This document shows positions 1 through 8,789 of a stretch of 45,124 bases of DNA, one piece after another (within the stretch, counting starts at the first letter, position 1; every line of letters starts with the position of its first letter). Position numbers and translations under genes: made by a program. Location of the stretch: positions 1 to 45,124 of the forward strand of contig CALVON010000005.1 of NCBI GenBank assembly GCA_944350315.1, read 5' to 3'. The notes below the pieces were generated by a model, which had not been told where the DNA came from, searched no databases, and saw nothing but the letters and a program-made list of their open reading frames with translations. The stretch is from an uncultured Bacilli bacterium (GTDB lineage: Bacteria; Bacillota_I; Bacilli_A; RF39; UBA660).

Positions 1-488
1 CCAGTACCTACTTGCCAGTTACTCATAATCATATCATAGTATTTTCTAACATCATTAATAAATCCCTCAATGGCATTATTTGCAGCATCAATTCTATTTT
101 TTCCATTATTAGCTTCTGGAGTTATATTAATAGTATCTCTTGCATCGCTATAACTTTCAGTAAAGTTTTTAGTTTCAATTGCTATTGGGCTAAGTGCTTC
201 AAGATTAGCCCTATTGACATTTTGAATCTCTCTGTATTTTACTGCAACTAAAGAAGAATCTTTTGACAATTCAGCTAATGCATTTCTAATAGCAACCATT
301 CCATTGTGTACTTCAATAACATTTTGAATTTGTACGCCTGCATCTTTTCCTTCCCATGAACTTTTTAATGCATTAATTCCTTGGTATAAATCATTAATAA
401 TAGTATCAGCTGTTCCTAATACTACATTTTTATACAAAGAAGATGCATCATTGTATAATTGTCCTACATTATTTACCTTGTGATTCAT
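1..488 (-). CDS. WXG100-like secreted protein, 3' part missing
   Basis: The reading frame starts at the ATG at 486-488 behind a strong AGGAGG site (about 494-500) and runs off the left edge after about 162 codons with no stop. The product is predicted to be almost entirely helical. It has a WEG tripeptide in the segment SSWEGKDAG near residue 47, between two helices, as in WXG100/ESAT-6-type substrates of type VII secretion. A second W-x-x-G lies near residue 158. There is no signal peptide or membrane segment. It is longer than a classic 100-residue WXG protein, so it may be a longer LXG-like or tandem-helix substrate whose C-terminal domain lies outside the window. The family assignment rests on motif and helical pattern only, and no secretion gene is visible nearby. 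Confidence 0.6.
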   Translation of the reverse strand, partial: MNHKVNNVGQLYNDASSLYKNVVLGTADTIINDLYQGINALKSSWEGKDAGVQIQNVIEVHNGMVAIRNALAELSKDSSLVAVKYREIQNVNRANLEALSPIAIETKNFTESYSDARDTINITPEANNGKNRIDAANNAIEGFINDVRKYYDMIMSNWQVGT

Positions 489-560
489 TATTTTCCTCCT
501 TTATTTTTTAAAATTATTTTGTATATTATACACTATAAGAAAGCTATCATATACATTGTT

Positions 561-589
561 ATTATATTATATTTTTTTTTGCTTTTCAA
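561..589 (-). promoter_or_regulatory. Promoter of the WXG-like gene
   Basis: On the minus strand TTGAAA (584-589) and TATAAT (561-566) are separated by 17 bp. Transcription would begin near 554 and give a leader of about 65 nt before the ATG at 488. Confidence 0.6.
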
Positions 590-707
590 TAACTTACACA
601 TAATATTCTTATTACATGTTAAATTTTGGAAGTAAAACAATTATTTTAGGCCTAAATCCAAAATGTATCTGAATAATGTAATTTATATATAAAAATTTAT
701 ATTTATA

Positions 708-739
708 AAAAAGTTAGCATTTCCTTGGGCTAACTTTTT
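708..739 (-). terminator. Rho-independent terminator
   Basis: An 11-bp perfect stem (AAAAAGTTAGC with its complement) and a 10-nt loop. On the minus strand it is followed by a T-rich tail. It lies about 215 bp after the stop of the flippase gene and probably ends the alr-to-flippase operon. Confidence 0.7.
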
Positions 740-954
740 AAATTATTTACTATTTTTTATACATATCAGTTTTCTTTATATAATCTATTCTATAATTTAT
801 CATTCTTTTAACAATGTATCAATTTTAACTTTATATGTGAAGTGTTTTTATCCTAATTGAAATATTTTACTATTTTTTATGAGGTCAGTACTATTTACAT
901 AATTCCCATATTGAATTCGTAGGTAATTTGACTTATCTTTAATGCAAAGCAATT

Positions 955-2580
955 TTAAAAATTTTTATTGTTTATTTTTTTTAGTAATTTATCAGGTAAT
1001 ATTTCTTTAATATATTTAAGATTTATTATTAAATATGCTCCTCCACTAATTATACCTGAAACAATTATATTCATTATTTGAATTAGTCTATTTTCATTAT
1101 TAATAGGCAAAATAGTATTAAATATTTTTAAACTTATTACTAAAATAATTAGAGAAATTATATATCTTGGAATTATTTTAAATGTTTCTGTATATTTAAA
1201 CTTCATATCTTTATTTAGATATATTATACTGATAGTATTTGATACTAAAAAGCCAAGTAAAGTTGCTGTAATTGCTCCATAATATGCAGGAAGGTTTAAA
1301 ATATAAAATAAATTCATTAAAGGTATATCTAATAATAGATTTAATAATAGTCCTATAATGACACTAAAATAAATTACTTTTGATTTGTTCAGGCTCTGTA
1401 ATAATGAATTTATTACCATATACAAGCAGTCAAAAATGGTTACAATTATGGTGTATTTAATGATTTTAGGTCCATATATGCTTTGACCATAAAAGATATT
1501 CCAAACGCTTGTAGACATGCTACTTAAAAAGATAGCCAGTGGTGATATTATCAAAATTATTATTTTTAGACATTTATTGAAATTACTGTTTACAGCAGAC
1601 ATATTTTTTTCAGTATAATCTTTTACCATATTAGGAATTAGACTTATTATTAGTCCTGTGGAAATTGAGGTAATTATTGTATTAAATTTTACTCCCCAAG
1701 TAGTAAACACACTACTAATAAATTCTGTATCAATAGCAGAAAATCCTAGTTTTGGTAAGGTTCTAATTACTAATATCATATCGGTTGATGTGTATAGTGT
1801 ATTTGCTAAATTGATAATAATAAATGGCATTGCATATAATATTATTTTCTTAATTATTTCTTTATCATCTGATTTGGTAGTTTTACTTTTGATGTCTAAT
1901 CCTATTTGATGTTTATTTTTTTTAACAATTATATTCAAATATGTGAATGTTGCAATACCCCCTATACATGCTGCAAATACTGATATACCAACAGCATATT
2001 TTATTGGTAATTTTAAAATATAGACGCAAAGGTAACTGCCTAATATAATTATAGCAATCCTTACTATCTGTTCTATTACTTGACTTATTGATGGTTCTTT
2101 TATATACCTATGGCCTTGTAAATAACCTCTTTCAATACTTAAAAAGGGAATAATTAACAACGAGAAAGAAATTAATCGAATAACAAAAGTTACATCTTCA
2201 ATTGTATTTCCACCCTCCAATTTTCCAATAATTAAGTCAGACAGTTGTGGAGCAAAAGAGAAACATATCAAAAAAGCTATAATAGAGAAAAACATTATTA
2301 TTTTCGTTGCTATTTGATACATCCTATTTTTTTTATCATATTCTTTTAAGGTGTTATATTCACTAGTTAACTTACTAATTGCTAAAGGTATGCCAGCTGA
2401 TGAAATAATTAGAAAAACATTATATATATTGTAAGCATATCCATATAGTGTTCCACCTTGTTCACCAATTATTTTGTAAAATGGAATAACATAAATTACA
2501 CCTAAAATTTTTGTTAATATTATACAAAATGTAGCTATAAATGCACCTTCTAAAAATGTTGATTTTTTTAATTTTTTCAT
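955..2580 (-). CDS. MurJ/YtgP-like lipid II flippase (MOP superfamily)
   Basis: A 541-residue protein of the MATE-like MOP exporter superfamily with about 14 membrane segments. The N-terminal block ending in IPFYKIIGEQGGTLYGYAYN, followed by the IPLAISKL segment, is the signature of the Bacillus YtgP(MurJ)/SpoVB group, which flips lipid-linked cell-wall precursors. I chose the ATG at 2580 because GGTGAT sits about 8 nt upstream. The in-frame GTG at 2592 is part of that ribosome binding site. It starts one base after asnB stops and is the last gene of a four-gene operon with a racemase, an ATP-grasp ligase and an amidotransferase. This context favours peptidoglycan precursors as cargo. SpoVB or a teichoic/exopolysaccharide flippase is the alternative. 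Confidence 0.8.
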   Translation of the reverse strand: MKKLKKSTFLEGAFIATFCIILTKILGVIYVIPFYKIIGEQGGTLYGYAYNIYNVFLIISSAGIPLAISKLTSEYNTLKEYDKKNRMYQIATKIIMFFSIIAFLICFSFAPQLSDLIIGKLEGGNTIEDVTFVIRLISFSLLIIPFLSIERGYLQGHRYIKEPSISQVIEQIVRIAIIILGSYLCVYILKLPIKYAVGISVFAACIGGIATFTYLNIIVKKNKHQIGLDIKSKTTKSDDKEIIKKIILYAMPFIIINLANTLYTSTDMILVIRTLPKLGFSAIDTEFISSVFTTWGVKFNTIITSISTGLIISLIPNMVKDYTEKNMSAVNSNFNKCLKIIILIISPLAIFLSSMSTSVWNIFYGQSIYGPKIIKYTIIVTIFDCLYMVINSLLQSLNKSKVIYFSVIIGLLLNLLLDIPLMNLFYILNLPAYYGAITATLLGFLVSNTISIIYLNKDMKFKYTETFKIIPRYIISLIILVISLKIFNTILPINNENRLIQIMNIIVSGIISGGAYLIINLKYIKEILPDKLLKKINNKNF

Positions 2581-2581
2581 A

Positions 2582-4417
2582 CTATTTATCACCGAAATAT
2601 ACTTGATACCATATTAAGAATATATAAATATTATATATTTTCCTACCATTGTTGCATTTATTAGAATAATGATCTTCTAATAGCTTATTTATTACTTCTT
2701 TGTTAAAAAACTTTGAAACATAATCTTTATTAAAATATTCTTTTACTTTTTTATAATATTTTTCTTCACGAATCCATTTTGAAAAAGGAACTGGAAAGCC
2801 TAATTTTCTTCTTGTAGACCACTCTTTAGGCATCACTTCGTCGGCAACATTTCTAAAGATCTCTTTAGTTTTATTTTTTCTAATAAGATACTTTGTTGGT
2901 ATTTTTCTTGCTACTTCCCATACTTCTTTATCTAAAAAAGGGACTCTTAGTTCAATAGAATTAGCCATAGACATTTTATCAGCTTTTAATAAAATATCTT
3001 GTGGTAACCAAAAATGCATGTCAATATACATTTTTTTTATGATGTCATTCTCATGTTTTACTTTTTCATAATAAGGTTTTAAAACATCTGTAGTCGTCAT
3101 GTTATCTTTCAAATTGTCTGCTAATATTTCATTAGCTTCTTTCTCATTCATAACTTGAGCATGTCCAATATACCTTTCACAAAATGGTTTACTATATTTT
3201 ATAATTGTATTTTTTCCAGGGAAATGTGGCAATCTTTGAGAAATGGATGCTAATGGTTTTTTAATAATTGATGGTAATGACATGTATATTTTTACTAAAC
3301 GTGGTTCTAAATATTCATTGTATCCTCCAAACATTTCGTCTGATCCTTCTCCTGATAAGACTACTTTTACCTGCTTTTTGGCAAGTTCTGATAGAAACAG
3401 TAATGGAACTGTCGATAAATTGGCGTGGGGTTCATCGGTGTAGTACTCTACTTGAGGTAAAATATTAAAAAAATCATCTTTTGATATATATTCACTATAA
3501 TTTTTTACATTCATTAAATCTGAAAAATCTTTAGCTATTTTTGTTTCATCAAATCCTTGTTCATCGAATCCTACGGTGAATGTTTTATCAGGTTTAGCTA
3601 CACTTACTACGTATGATGAATCTACTCCCCCTGATAAATATGATCCAACTTCAACATCTGATGTTATTTGATGATATTTAATTGAATCTGATAAAATTGA
3701 TTTTACTTCACTTTTATACACATCATAAGGTTTTTTTACTTTTTCAAATTTTATGTCAAAATATTGTTTTATTTTTAATTTACCATTACTATACTTGAAA
3801 TAATGTCCTGGTTTTAGTTTATATACATTCTTAAAAAATGTTTCTTCAAAAACTGAATATTGAAATATTAAGTACATTTTTAGGGCTTTTTCGTTTACTT
3901 CTTTTATAAAGTTAGGATGAGGAAGCATTCCTTTTATTTCTGATGAAAACATAAATTCATCATTGTTTTGGTAATAATAGAATGGTTTTATTCCAAAATG
4001 GTCACGACATCCTACTAATTCTTTCGTTTCCTTGTCATATATTACAAAGGCAAACATTCCTCTTAACTTTGAAAATAGTGATTCATGATATTCTTCATAT
4101 CCATGTAAGATTACTTCAGTATCGGTATTAGTAGTAAAGGTGTGTCCCTTTTCTAACAATTCTTTCTTCAACTCTTGATAATTATATATTTCTCCATTAA
4201 AAACAATAACTTTTGTTTTATCTTCATTATAAATTGGTTGATTTCCACTTTTCAAGTCAATAATAGAAAGTCTTCTAAAGCCAAGAGCAACGTCTTCATC
4301 TACATAATATCCTTCACTGTCTGGGCCCCTATGAATAATAGCATCAGCCATTGATTTTACTATTTTATTTTTATCTTTTTTTGCTTTTTTATCTATGAAA
4401 CCAACAAAACCACACAT
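2582..4417 (-). CDS. asnB: Glutamine-hydrolysing asparagine synthase family amidotransferase
   Basis: A 611-residue class II amidotransferase. Cys2 after the initiator Met is the glutaminase nucleophile (MCGFVGF). The N-terminal glutaminase domain spans about residues 1-200. The C-terminal synthetase domain carries the PP-loop LSGGVDSS (261-268) that binds ATP. Length is normal for the family. Some Gram-positive members do not make free asparagine but amidate peptidoglycan: B. subtilis AsnB amidates meso-diaminopimelate, and lactococcal AsnH amidates the D-aspartate crossbridge. Here the gene follows a D-aspartate-ligase-like gene by 14 bp and precedes a MurJ-like flippase by 1 bp, so wall amidation is the likelier role. 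That substrate is an inference; the enzyme class is clear. Confidence 0.9.
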   Translation of the reverse strand: MCGFVGFIDKKAKKDKNKIVKSMADAIIHRGPDSEGYYVDEDVALGFRRLSIIDLKSGNQPIYNEDKTKVIVFNGEIYNYQELKKELLEKGHTFTTNTDTEVILHGYEEYHESLFSKLRGMFAFVIYDKETKELVGCRDHFGIKPFYYYQNNDEFMFSSEIKGMLPHPNFIKEVNEKALKMYLIFQYSVFEETFFKNVYKLKPGHYFKYSNGKLKIKQYFDIKFEKVKKPYDVYKSEVKSILSDSIKYHQITSDVEVGSYLSGGVDSSYVVSVAKPDKTFTVGFDEQGFDETKIAKDFSDLMNVKNYSEYISKDDFFNILPQVEYYTDEPHANLSTVPLLFLSELAKKQVKVVLSGEGSDEMFGGYNEYLEPRLVKIYMSLPSIIKKPLASISQRLPHFPGKNTIIKYSKPFCERYIGHAQVMNEKEANEILADNLKDNMTTTDVLKPYYEKVKHENDIIKKMYIDMHFWLPQDILLKADKMSMANSIELRVPFLDKEVWEVARKIPTKYLIRKNKTKEIFRNVADEVMPKEWSTRRKLGFPVPFSKWIREEKYYKKVKEYFNKDYVSKFFNKEVINKLLEDHYSNKCNNGRKIYNIYIFLIWYQVYFGDK

Positions 4418-4431
4418 ATTTCTTCATCTCC

Positions 4432-5655
4432 TTATGTATTGTTTTTCCAATAACTATTTTTATATTCTTTATAATATCTTAAATGTTTTTTTATTAGATA
4501 TAATTTTCTTAATATATTTCTATCTTTGCTATATTTGACAGGATTAACTCTTTTTTTATTCCATAATTTTATTATTTCTTTTTTGTATTCTTCGTTTGTG
4601 ATATATTTTTTAGCAATTCTTTTAGGAACAAATGATAATAAAACTTTTTCGTCTAAAAATTTATAAGTCATCTTCTTATGATATATTAAATCATCAATTA
4701 AAACTTTTACAAGATTGTATCCCATAGCAGTTAAATAATAGCTACATCTACCTTGCCTTGCATTTATTTCTAATACTTTAAATTTCTGATCTCTATAATC
4801 ATATTTTAAATCAAACTCACAAAAACCTTGATAATTAATATCTTCTAAAAACTGTTTCATTTGTTTCTCTATTTCTTTTGTCGATCCGAATTGATTATAG
4901 CCATTTATTAATACAGCAGCATTCCCTACCATATTTTTACTATGTTCTTGTAACCCTATTTGTGCTAATGTAAGTAACTTTACTTGATGATTAGAATCAA
5001 CATATGCTACTGCATCAAATAAATATGAATCATCTCCTGGTATATAATCTTGTATAATTAAATAATCACTATATCCATTATTTTTAATTAAATTAATTGT
5101 TTCATTTAATTGTTCCTGACTGTATATTTGATAAATTTTATTCTTTCCTTCAAATGAAAGATGATTATACATAATAACATTACTAGGTTTTAAAATTACT
5201 GGGTAAGTCATTTTTTCTTTAAACTCAATATCATCTTTACAATTATAATAAAATGTCTTAGGCAAGTTAATAGACGATTTTTGGTAAGTTTTGTAAAATT
5301 TTTCTTTCATGATTAATGATTCAATTATGCCTATATCTGGATAATTAAAAATGAAATTGTCTTTTATTAATTTTTTCTTATTTTTAGAGATAAATTTGAT
5401 ATAGCTTTCGTTAGAACTAATAAGTAAAATTAATTTATCTTTATGTTCATTTTTGTATTTATATATGGCATTTAAAAAGCCTTTTTCTGTCCAAATATTA
5501 TCATCATAAATTATATTTAATATATTAGAAAATTTAGTATATGGAAGGGGTTGCTTAACTAATACGTCTGCTTTTTGATGATAGGCTTCATGATAACATC
5601 TTGCCATATAATAAGCGTTTGCATCACTACCTAAAATTAAAACCTTATATTTCAT
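4432..5655 (-). CDS. ATP-grasp ligase resembling D-aspartate ligase AslA
   Basis: A 407-residue ATP-grasp protein. The N-terminal pre-ATP-grasp block VLILGSDANAYYMARCYHEA resembles the GxDxNxYxxAR-FHE block of enterococcal and lactococcal D-aspartate ligases, which attach D-Asp to the third-position amino group of UDP-MurNAc-pentapeptide. The nucleotide-binding domain contains YPVILKPS (about 150) and the metal/phosphate strand near KVLEINARQGRCSYY (about 295-310). The C-terminal 80 residues are very basic. The ribosome binding site is AGGAGAT just before the ATG at 5655. The gene sits between a racemase (11 bp gap) and an asparagine-synthase-type amidotransferase (14 bp gap). An alternative is a general carbamoyl-phosphate-synthase-like ligase acting on another amino acid. 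Confidence 0.65.
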   Translation of the reverse strand: MKYKVLILGSDANAYYMARCYHEAYHQKADVLVKQPLPYTKFSNILNIIYDDNIWTEKGFLNAIYKYKNEHKDKLILLISSNESYIKFISKNKKKLIKDNFIFNYPDIGIIESLIMKEKFYKTYQKSSINLPKTFYYNCKDDIEFKEKMTYPVILKPSNVIMYNHLSFEGKNKIYQIYSQEQLNETINLIKNNGYSDYLIIQDYIPGDDSYLFDAVAYVDSNHQVKLLTLAQIGLQEHSKNMVGNAAVLINGYNQFGSTKEIEKQMKQFLEDINYQGFCEFDLKYDYRDQKFKVLEINARQGRCSYYLTAMGYNLVKVLIDDLIYHKKMTYKFLDEKVLLSFVPKRIAKKYITNEEYKKEIIKLWNKKRVNPVKYSKDRNILRKLYLIKKHLRYYKEYKNSYWKNNT

Positions 5656-5666
5656 TTTATCTCCTT

Positions 5667-6830
5667 TTAGTATTTTATTTCTTCGTTATCTTGATATACT
5701 CTTGGAACTCTACTAGTAATTCCAGTTAATACATGATATACATTCGTTCCCATCATGTTAGCAATACTTCTAATACTTGTCTTATCTCCAAATACTTCTA
5801 CTCTATCATGAATTTTTATGCTACTGTCGATTCTGACAATTGTCATATCCATGCATATATCTCCTAGTATTTCACATTTTTTGTTATTGATTATAACGTA
5901 TTTGATTTTTGGGCTCATACCATCGGCATATCCTATCGGTAAGGTTGCTATTAGCATGTCCTCTTTAGCAATATAAGTAGCACCGTATCCGATAAAATCA
6001 CCTTTTTTTACTTGTCTTGTACTTAATACTTCTGTATATAGTGAATAAGCAGATTGGACATCTAACGGTTCTCCGGTAATGGTTGGACTAATTTTTTTTA
6101 ATTTATGAATAATTTGTTTTTTTAACTTTCTAAGCCCTGTTGCTTCTTTGATTTTGCTGTCAAACCCATACATAATAATTCCTAATCTTGTTCCTGTTTC
6201 ATATGGTAGCTTTTTATGATGTACAAGAGTAATTGATCTATTTATATGAACAATTGGTATATTTGATAGGTCTACTAATGAGGTTATTTGTTCAAAAGAA
6301 GAAATTTGTTTGTCATAAAATTGATCATTTACTCCACTTGTGGCTAAATGAGTATATATTCCTTCAATATATATTTTTTTATTTGTATTTAATAATTCTA
6401 TGGCTTTCTTTAAATCTTCTTTGCACTTAAAACCTAAGCGATTCATACCACTATCAATTTTTAGGTGAACATTCAATTTTTTATTAATTGCTAATTTTGT
6501 TAATTCTTCAATGTATGCTATATTTTCAATAGTAATTGTTACATCATTTTCTAAGATGTCATTTATATATTTTAAATTTATAGGTTCCAAAACTAAAATT
6601 GGTATTTTTTTATTATACTTTCTAATACTTATCGCTTCTTCTAATGATGATACTGCCAAATAATTTATGCCACCTTTTATTAAATCATTTACAATATAAT
6701 CTCCATGTCCATATGCATTAGCTTTTACTACTCCTATATAGTATTTATAATTATTGTAAAATTTAACAATTTTTTTTACATTTGAAGTTAATGTTTCATT
6801 ATTAATTTTTACATATGTGTTTCGATACAT
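5667..6830 (-). CDS. alr: Alanine racemase (PLP, fold type III)
   Basis: A 387-residue fold-III racemase. The PLP lysine is K36 in VVKANAYGHG. The GYGATY segment near residue 275 carries the second catalytic tyrosine. GTRLGIIMYG and the closing GDICMDM segment are also typical. The usual H-x-ANS motif is altered to HINRS near 197, which is a small departure. It would interconvert L- and D-alanine for the D-Ala-D-Ala ligase and MurF steps, and it might have wider substrate use. The start is the ATG at 6830 behind AGGAGATG. It is the first gene of the operon that continues into the D-Asp-ligase-like gene and asnB, so supplying a D-amino acid for a wall crossbridge is a reasonable extra role, though unproven. 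Confidence 0.9.
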   Translation of the reverse strand: MYRNTYVKINNETLTSNVKKIVKFYNNYKYYIGVVKANAYGHGDYIVNDLIKGGINYLAVSSLEEAISIRKYNKKIPILVLEPINLKYINDILENDVTITIENIAYIEELTKLAINKKLNVHLKIDSGMNRLGFKCKEDLKKAIELLNTNKKIYIEGIYTHLATSGVNDQFYDKQISSFEQITSLVDLSNIPIVHINRSITLVHHKKLPYETGTRLGIIMYGFDSKIKEATGLRKLKKQIIHKLKKISPTITGEPLDVQSAYSLYTEVLSTRQVKKGDFIGYGATYIAKEDMLIATLPIGYADGMSPKIKYVIINNKKCEILGDICMDMTIVRIDSSIKIHDRVEVFGDKTSIRSIANMMGTNVYHVLTGITSRVPRVYQDNEEIKY

Positions 6831-6893
6831 ATTTCATCTCCTCATAAGATATTTTATATATAATTGGCATTATTCCAGTTTTCTTACTACTTA

Positions 6894-6922
6894 ATTATAA
6901 CAAATGAATTAGTTTTTGTAAA
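6894..6922 (-). promoter_or_regulatory. Promoter of the alr-ligase-asnB-flippase operon
   Basis: On the minus strand TTTACA (6917-6922), a 17-bp spacer and TATAAT (6894-6899), with an upstream TG forming an extended -10. The operon genes downstream are separated by 11, 14 and 1 bp and have no internal terminator. Confidence 0.65.
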
Positions 6923-6987
6923 TTATAAGTATTTTTTTTGATTATAGGTCATATATTTAAATGTATAAAGAAAGGATGATATAATTA

Positions 6988-7248
6988 ATGGAAACACTTA
7001 AAGTAGGAACTAAATCTAATCCAAATTCGGTAGCTGGGGCTTTAGCTAATGTCTTTAGAGAAAAAGACTCAGTAGAAATTCAAGCAATTGGAGCTGGAGC
7101 ATTAAATCAAGCAATTAAAGCAATTGCAATTGCAAGAGGATTCGTCGCTCCTTCAGGGAAAAATTTAGTATGTATTCCGTCTTTTACTGACATTGTAATT
7201 GATGGAGATGAAAGAACAGCAATAAAACTTGTTGTTGAGACTAAATAG
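6988..7248 (+). CDS. spoVS: Stage V sporulation protein S
   Basis: An 86-residue protein almost entirely covered by the conserved SpoVS family (Alba-like fold). It starts METLKVGTKSNPNSVAGALA and contains IGAGALNQAIKAIAIARG. In Bacillus it is made early in sporulation and affects septation and coat assembly; the molecular activity is thought to be nucleic-acid binding. A good ribosome binding site (AAAGGATGAT) precedes the ATG. It is monocistronic, diverges from alr, and its stop codon lies inside its own terminator hairpin. Homologues also occur in non-sporulating bacteria, but spoIIR and cwlD are in the same window. Confidence 0.95.
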   Translation: METLKVGTKSNPNSVAGALANVFREKDSVEIQAIGAGALNQAIKAIAIARGFVAPSGKNLVCIPSFTDIVIDGDERTAIKLVVETK

Positions 7249-7258
7249 TCTCTTTTTT
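7237..7258 (+). terminator. Terminator overlapping the spoVS stop codon
   Basis: GAGACT-AAAT-AGTCTC stem (7237-7252) followed by six T. The TAG stop of spoVS is at 7246-7248, inside loop and stem. Confidence 0.75.
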
Positions 7259-7329
7259 ATTATATTTTTCAAAATTAATTGTCTTTATTTATATATTTAG
7301 TTATAATGTTATTATTAGTGGAGGTTGCA

Positions 7330-7908
7330 ATGAAAAAGTTGGTAAATGATTTTCTTAGAGATTTTATAAAACAAGTTAATGATATTAAGAGAGGAAATGT
7401 AAAGGAACAAATTCCTAATATACTTACTTTTTCAAGGGCATTATCTCCTTTTATTATTATCCCTTTATTAATATTTGAAAAATATATGTTAACGGTTATC
7501 GTTCTCATGATTTTTGCAATAACTGATTTTTTAGATGGCAAAATTGCTAGAAAAAATAATTTAGTCTCTAATTTTGGAAAAAAACTAGATGCTTGTTGTG
7601 ATAAAGTTTTTGCAATTAGTTTGATTATTCCAGCTACTTTAAAATTTAAAATGTTAATATTTAGTTTATTATTGGAATTATCTATAAGTTTTGTAAACTT
7701 ATATTCAGCATCAAGGGGAATGATGCCAAAATCGTCTACTTTGGGAAAAATAAAAACCTGGTGTCTATCTATTACCTTAGTATTAGTATACTTACCAGAA
7801 TTTAATTCTAATATTATATTTTTTTCTCTTGCCCTAACTTTATTATTTCAAATAGCAACTTTCATTAATTACATCTTTATTAATCTTTTAAAAGCTAAAA
7901 AGAAGTAA
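7330..7908 (+). CDS. CDP-alcohol phosphatidyltransferase, PgsA-like
   Basis: A 192-residue membrane enzyme with the complete family signature DG-x2-AR-x8-G-x3-D-x3-D at residues 69-91 (DFLDGKIARK followed by GKKLDACCD). It would transfer a phosphatidyl group from CDP-diacylglycerol to an alcohol at the membrane. Glycerol-3-phosphate (PgsA-type phosphatidylglycerol-phosphate synthesis) is the usual substrate at this size, but the substrate cannot be read from sequence. I chose the ATG at 7330 because GGAGG lies at 7320-7324; an earlier in-frame ATG at 7279 lacks a site and lies in the spoVS trailer. It has about 5-6 membrane helices and sits alone between two terminators. Confidence 0.85.
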   Translation: MKKLVNDFLRDFIKQVNDIKRGNVKEQIPNILTFSRALSPFIIIPLLIFEKYMLTVIVLMIFAITDFLDGKIARKNNLVSNFGKKLDACCDKVFAISLIIPATLKFKMLIFSLLLELSISFVNLYSASRGMMPKSSTLGKIKTWCLSITLVLVYLPEFNSNIIFFSLALTLLFQIATFINYIFINLLKAKKK

Positions 7909-7931
7909 TTATTTGATATATTCGTTAATTT

Positions 7932-7966
7932 AAAAACACAATTCAAATGAATGAATTATGTTTTTT
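7932..7966. terminator. Bidirectional terminator between converging genes
   Basis: A 14-bp stem with one mismatch (7932-7945 with 7952-7965), A-run on one side and T-run on the other. It serves both the rightward phosphatidyltransferase gene and the leftward pseudouridine synthase gene. Confidence 0.75.
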
Positions 7967-7997
7967 ATAGAAATAAAATTATTTAATAATACTAATT

Positions 7998-8714
7998 TTA
8001 TTTTATTAGTGAATATAAAATTGCAACTTCTTTATTAGTTAGTTTACGATACATTCCAGATTTTAATCCTCTTAAATCAAGATTAGCATATTTTTCTCTT
8101 TTCAATTTAACAACTTCGTGATTAATCGCTTGAAACATTTTTTTTATTTGATGATTTTTTCCTTCATGAATCGTTATTTCTACTAATGATTTATCTGTCT
8201 TTTTATCATATTTTTTTAGATGTACTTTGGCTTTAGCGGTCTTTTTTCCTTCAATTAATACGCCTTCTCGTAGTTTTTTTATCTCATTGTTATTAACTAA
8301 TCCCTCTACTTTCGCAATATATGTTTTTTCAATATTACTTGATGGATGCATTAATTTATTTGCTAAATTTCCATCATTAGTTAATATAATTATTCCAGTA
8401 GTATCATAATCTAATCTGCCAATTGGATATATTCTTTGATTTGTGTCAATTAAGTCAACGACTGTTTTTCTTCCATGCTCATCTTCTGTTGATGATATGA
8501 TAGATCGTGGTTTATTTAATATATAATACTCATAGTTTTTGTTGTTGTCTATAATGTCATTGCCAACTTCAATAGTGTCACTATTTTTTACTTTTGTTCC
8601 TAATTCTTTTACAATTTTACCATTTACTTTTACTTTTCCTGAAGTAATTAGTTCTTCTGCTTTTCTTCTTGATGTGTACCCAGAATTAGCAATAACCTTT
8701 TGTAATCTTTCCAT
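7998..8714 (-). CDS. rluB: RsuA/RluB-family rRNA pseudouridine synthase
   Basis: A 238-residue protein with an N-terminal S4 RNA-binding domain (about 1-60, starting MERLQKVIANSGYTSRRKAE) and a catalytic domain with the motif IGRLDYDTTG, in which D102 is the nucleophilic aspartate. It isomerises a uridine in rRNA; the RluB-type position in 23S helix 89-93 is likeliest by family. The ATG at 8714 follows AGGTGAT. The in-frame GTG at 8723 belongs to that ribosome binding site. The gene is divergent from the dehydrogenase and has its own promoter. Confidence 0.9.
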   Translation of the reverse strand: MERLQKVIANSGYTSRRKAEELITSGKVKVNGKIVKELGTKVKNSDTIEVGNDIIDNNKNYEYYILNKPRSIISSTEDEHGRKTVVDLIDTNQRIYPIGRLDYDTTGIIILTNDGNLANKLMHPSSNIEKTYIAKVEGLVNNNEIKKLREGVLIEGKKTAKAKVHLKKYDKKTDKSLVEITIHEGKNHQIKKMFQAINHEVVKLKREKYANLDLRGLKSGMYRKLTNKEVAILYSLIK

Positions 8715-8731
8715 ATAAATCACCTACATTT

Positions 8732-8760
8732 ATTATATATTATTTAAAAATTTTTAACAA
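8732..8760 (-). promoter_or_regulatory. Promoter of the pseudouridine synthase gene
   Basis: TTGTTA (8755-8760), a 17-bp spacer and TATAAT (8732-8737) on the minus strand. A TATAAT for the opposite strand gene lies at 8766-8771, so the two promoters are back to back. Confidence 0.55.
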
Positions 8761-8789
8761 TAGGTTATAATAATAATGGGTGATATTAT

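Larger units (their letters stand above)
489..954. other. Gene-free stretch between WXG-like gene and murJ-like gene
   Basis: It holds the promoter and ribosome binding site of the WXG-like gene and the hairpin at 708-739. The rest (about 740-954) is AT-rich. I see no convincing reading frame or RNA structure in it. Confidence 0.6.

Noticed and set aside
12-251. Rightward 79-residue frame at the left edge
   Set aside because: It is antisense to the WXG-like gene, which has promoter, ribosome binding site and a coherent helical protein.
955-2580. Naming the flippase spoVB
   Set aside because: The N-terminal block and the wall-synthesis operon context fit MurJ/YtgP at least as well; the sequence alone does not separate them.
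3243-3468. Two overlapping rightward frames opposite asnB
   Set aside because: They lie wholly inside the opposite strand of a clear asparagine synthase, have no ribosome binding site and no recognisable product.
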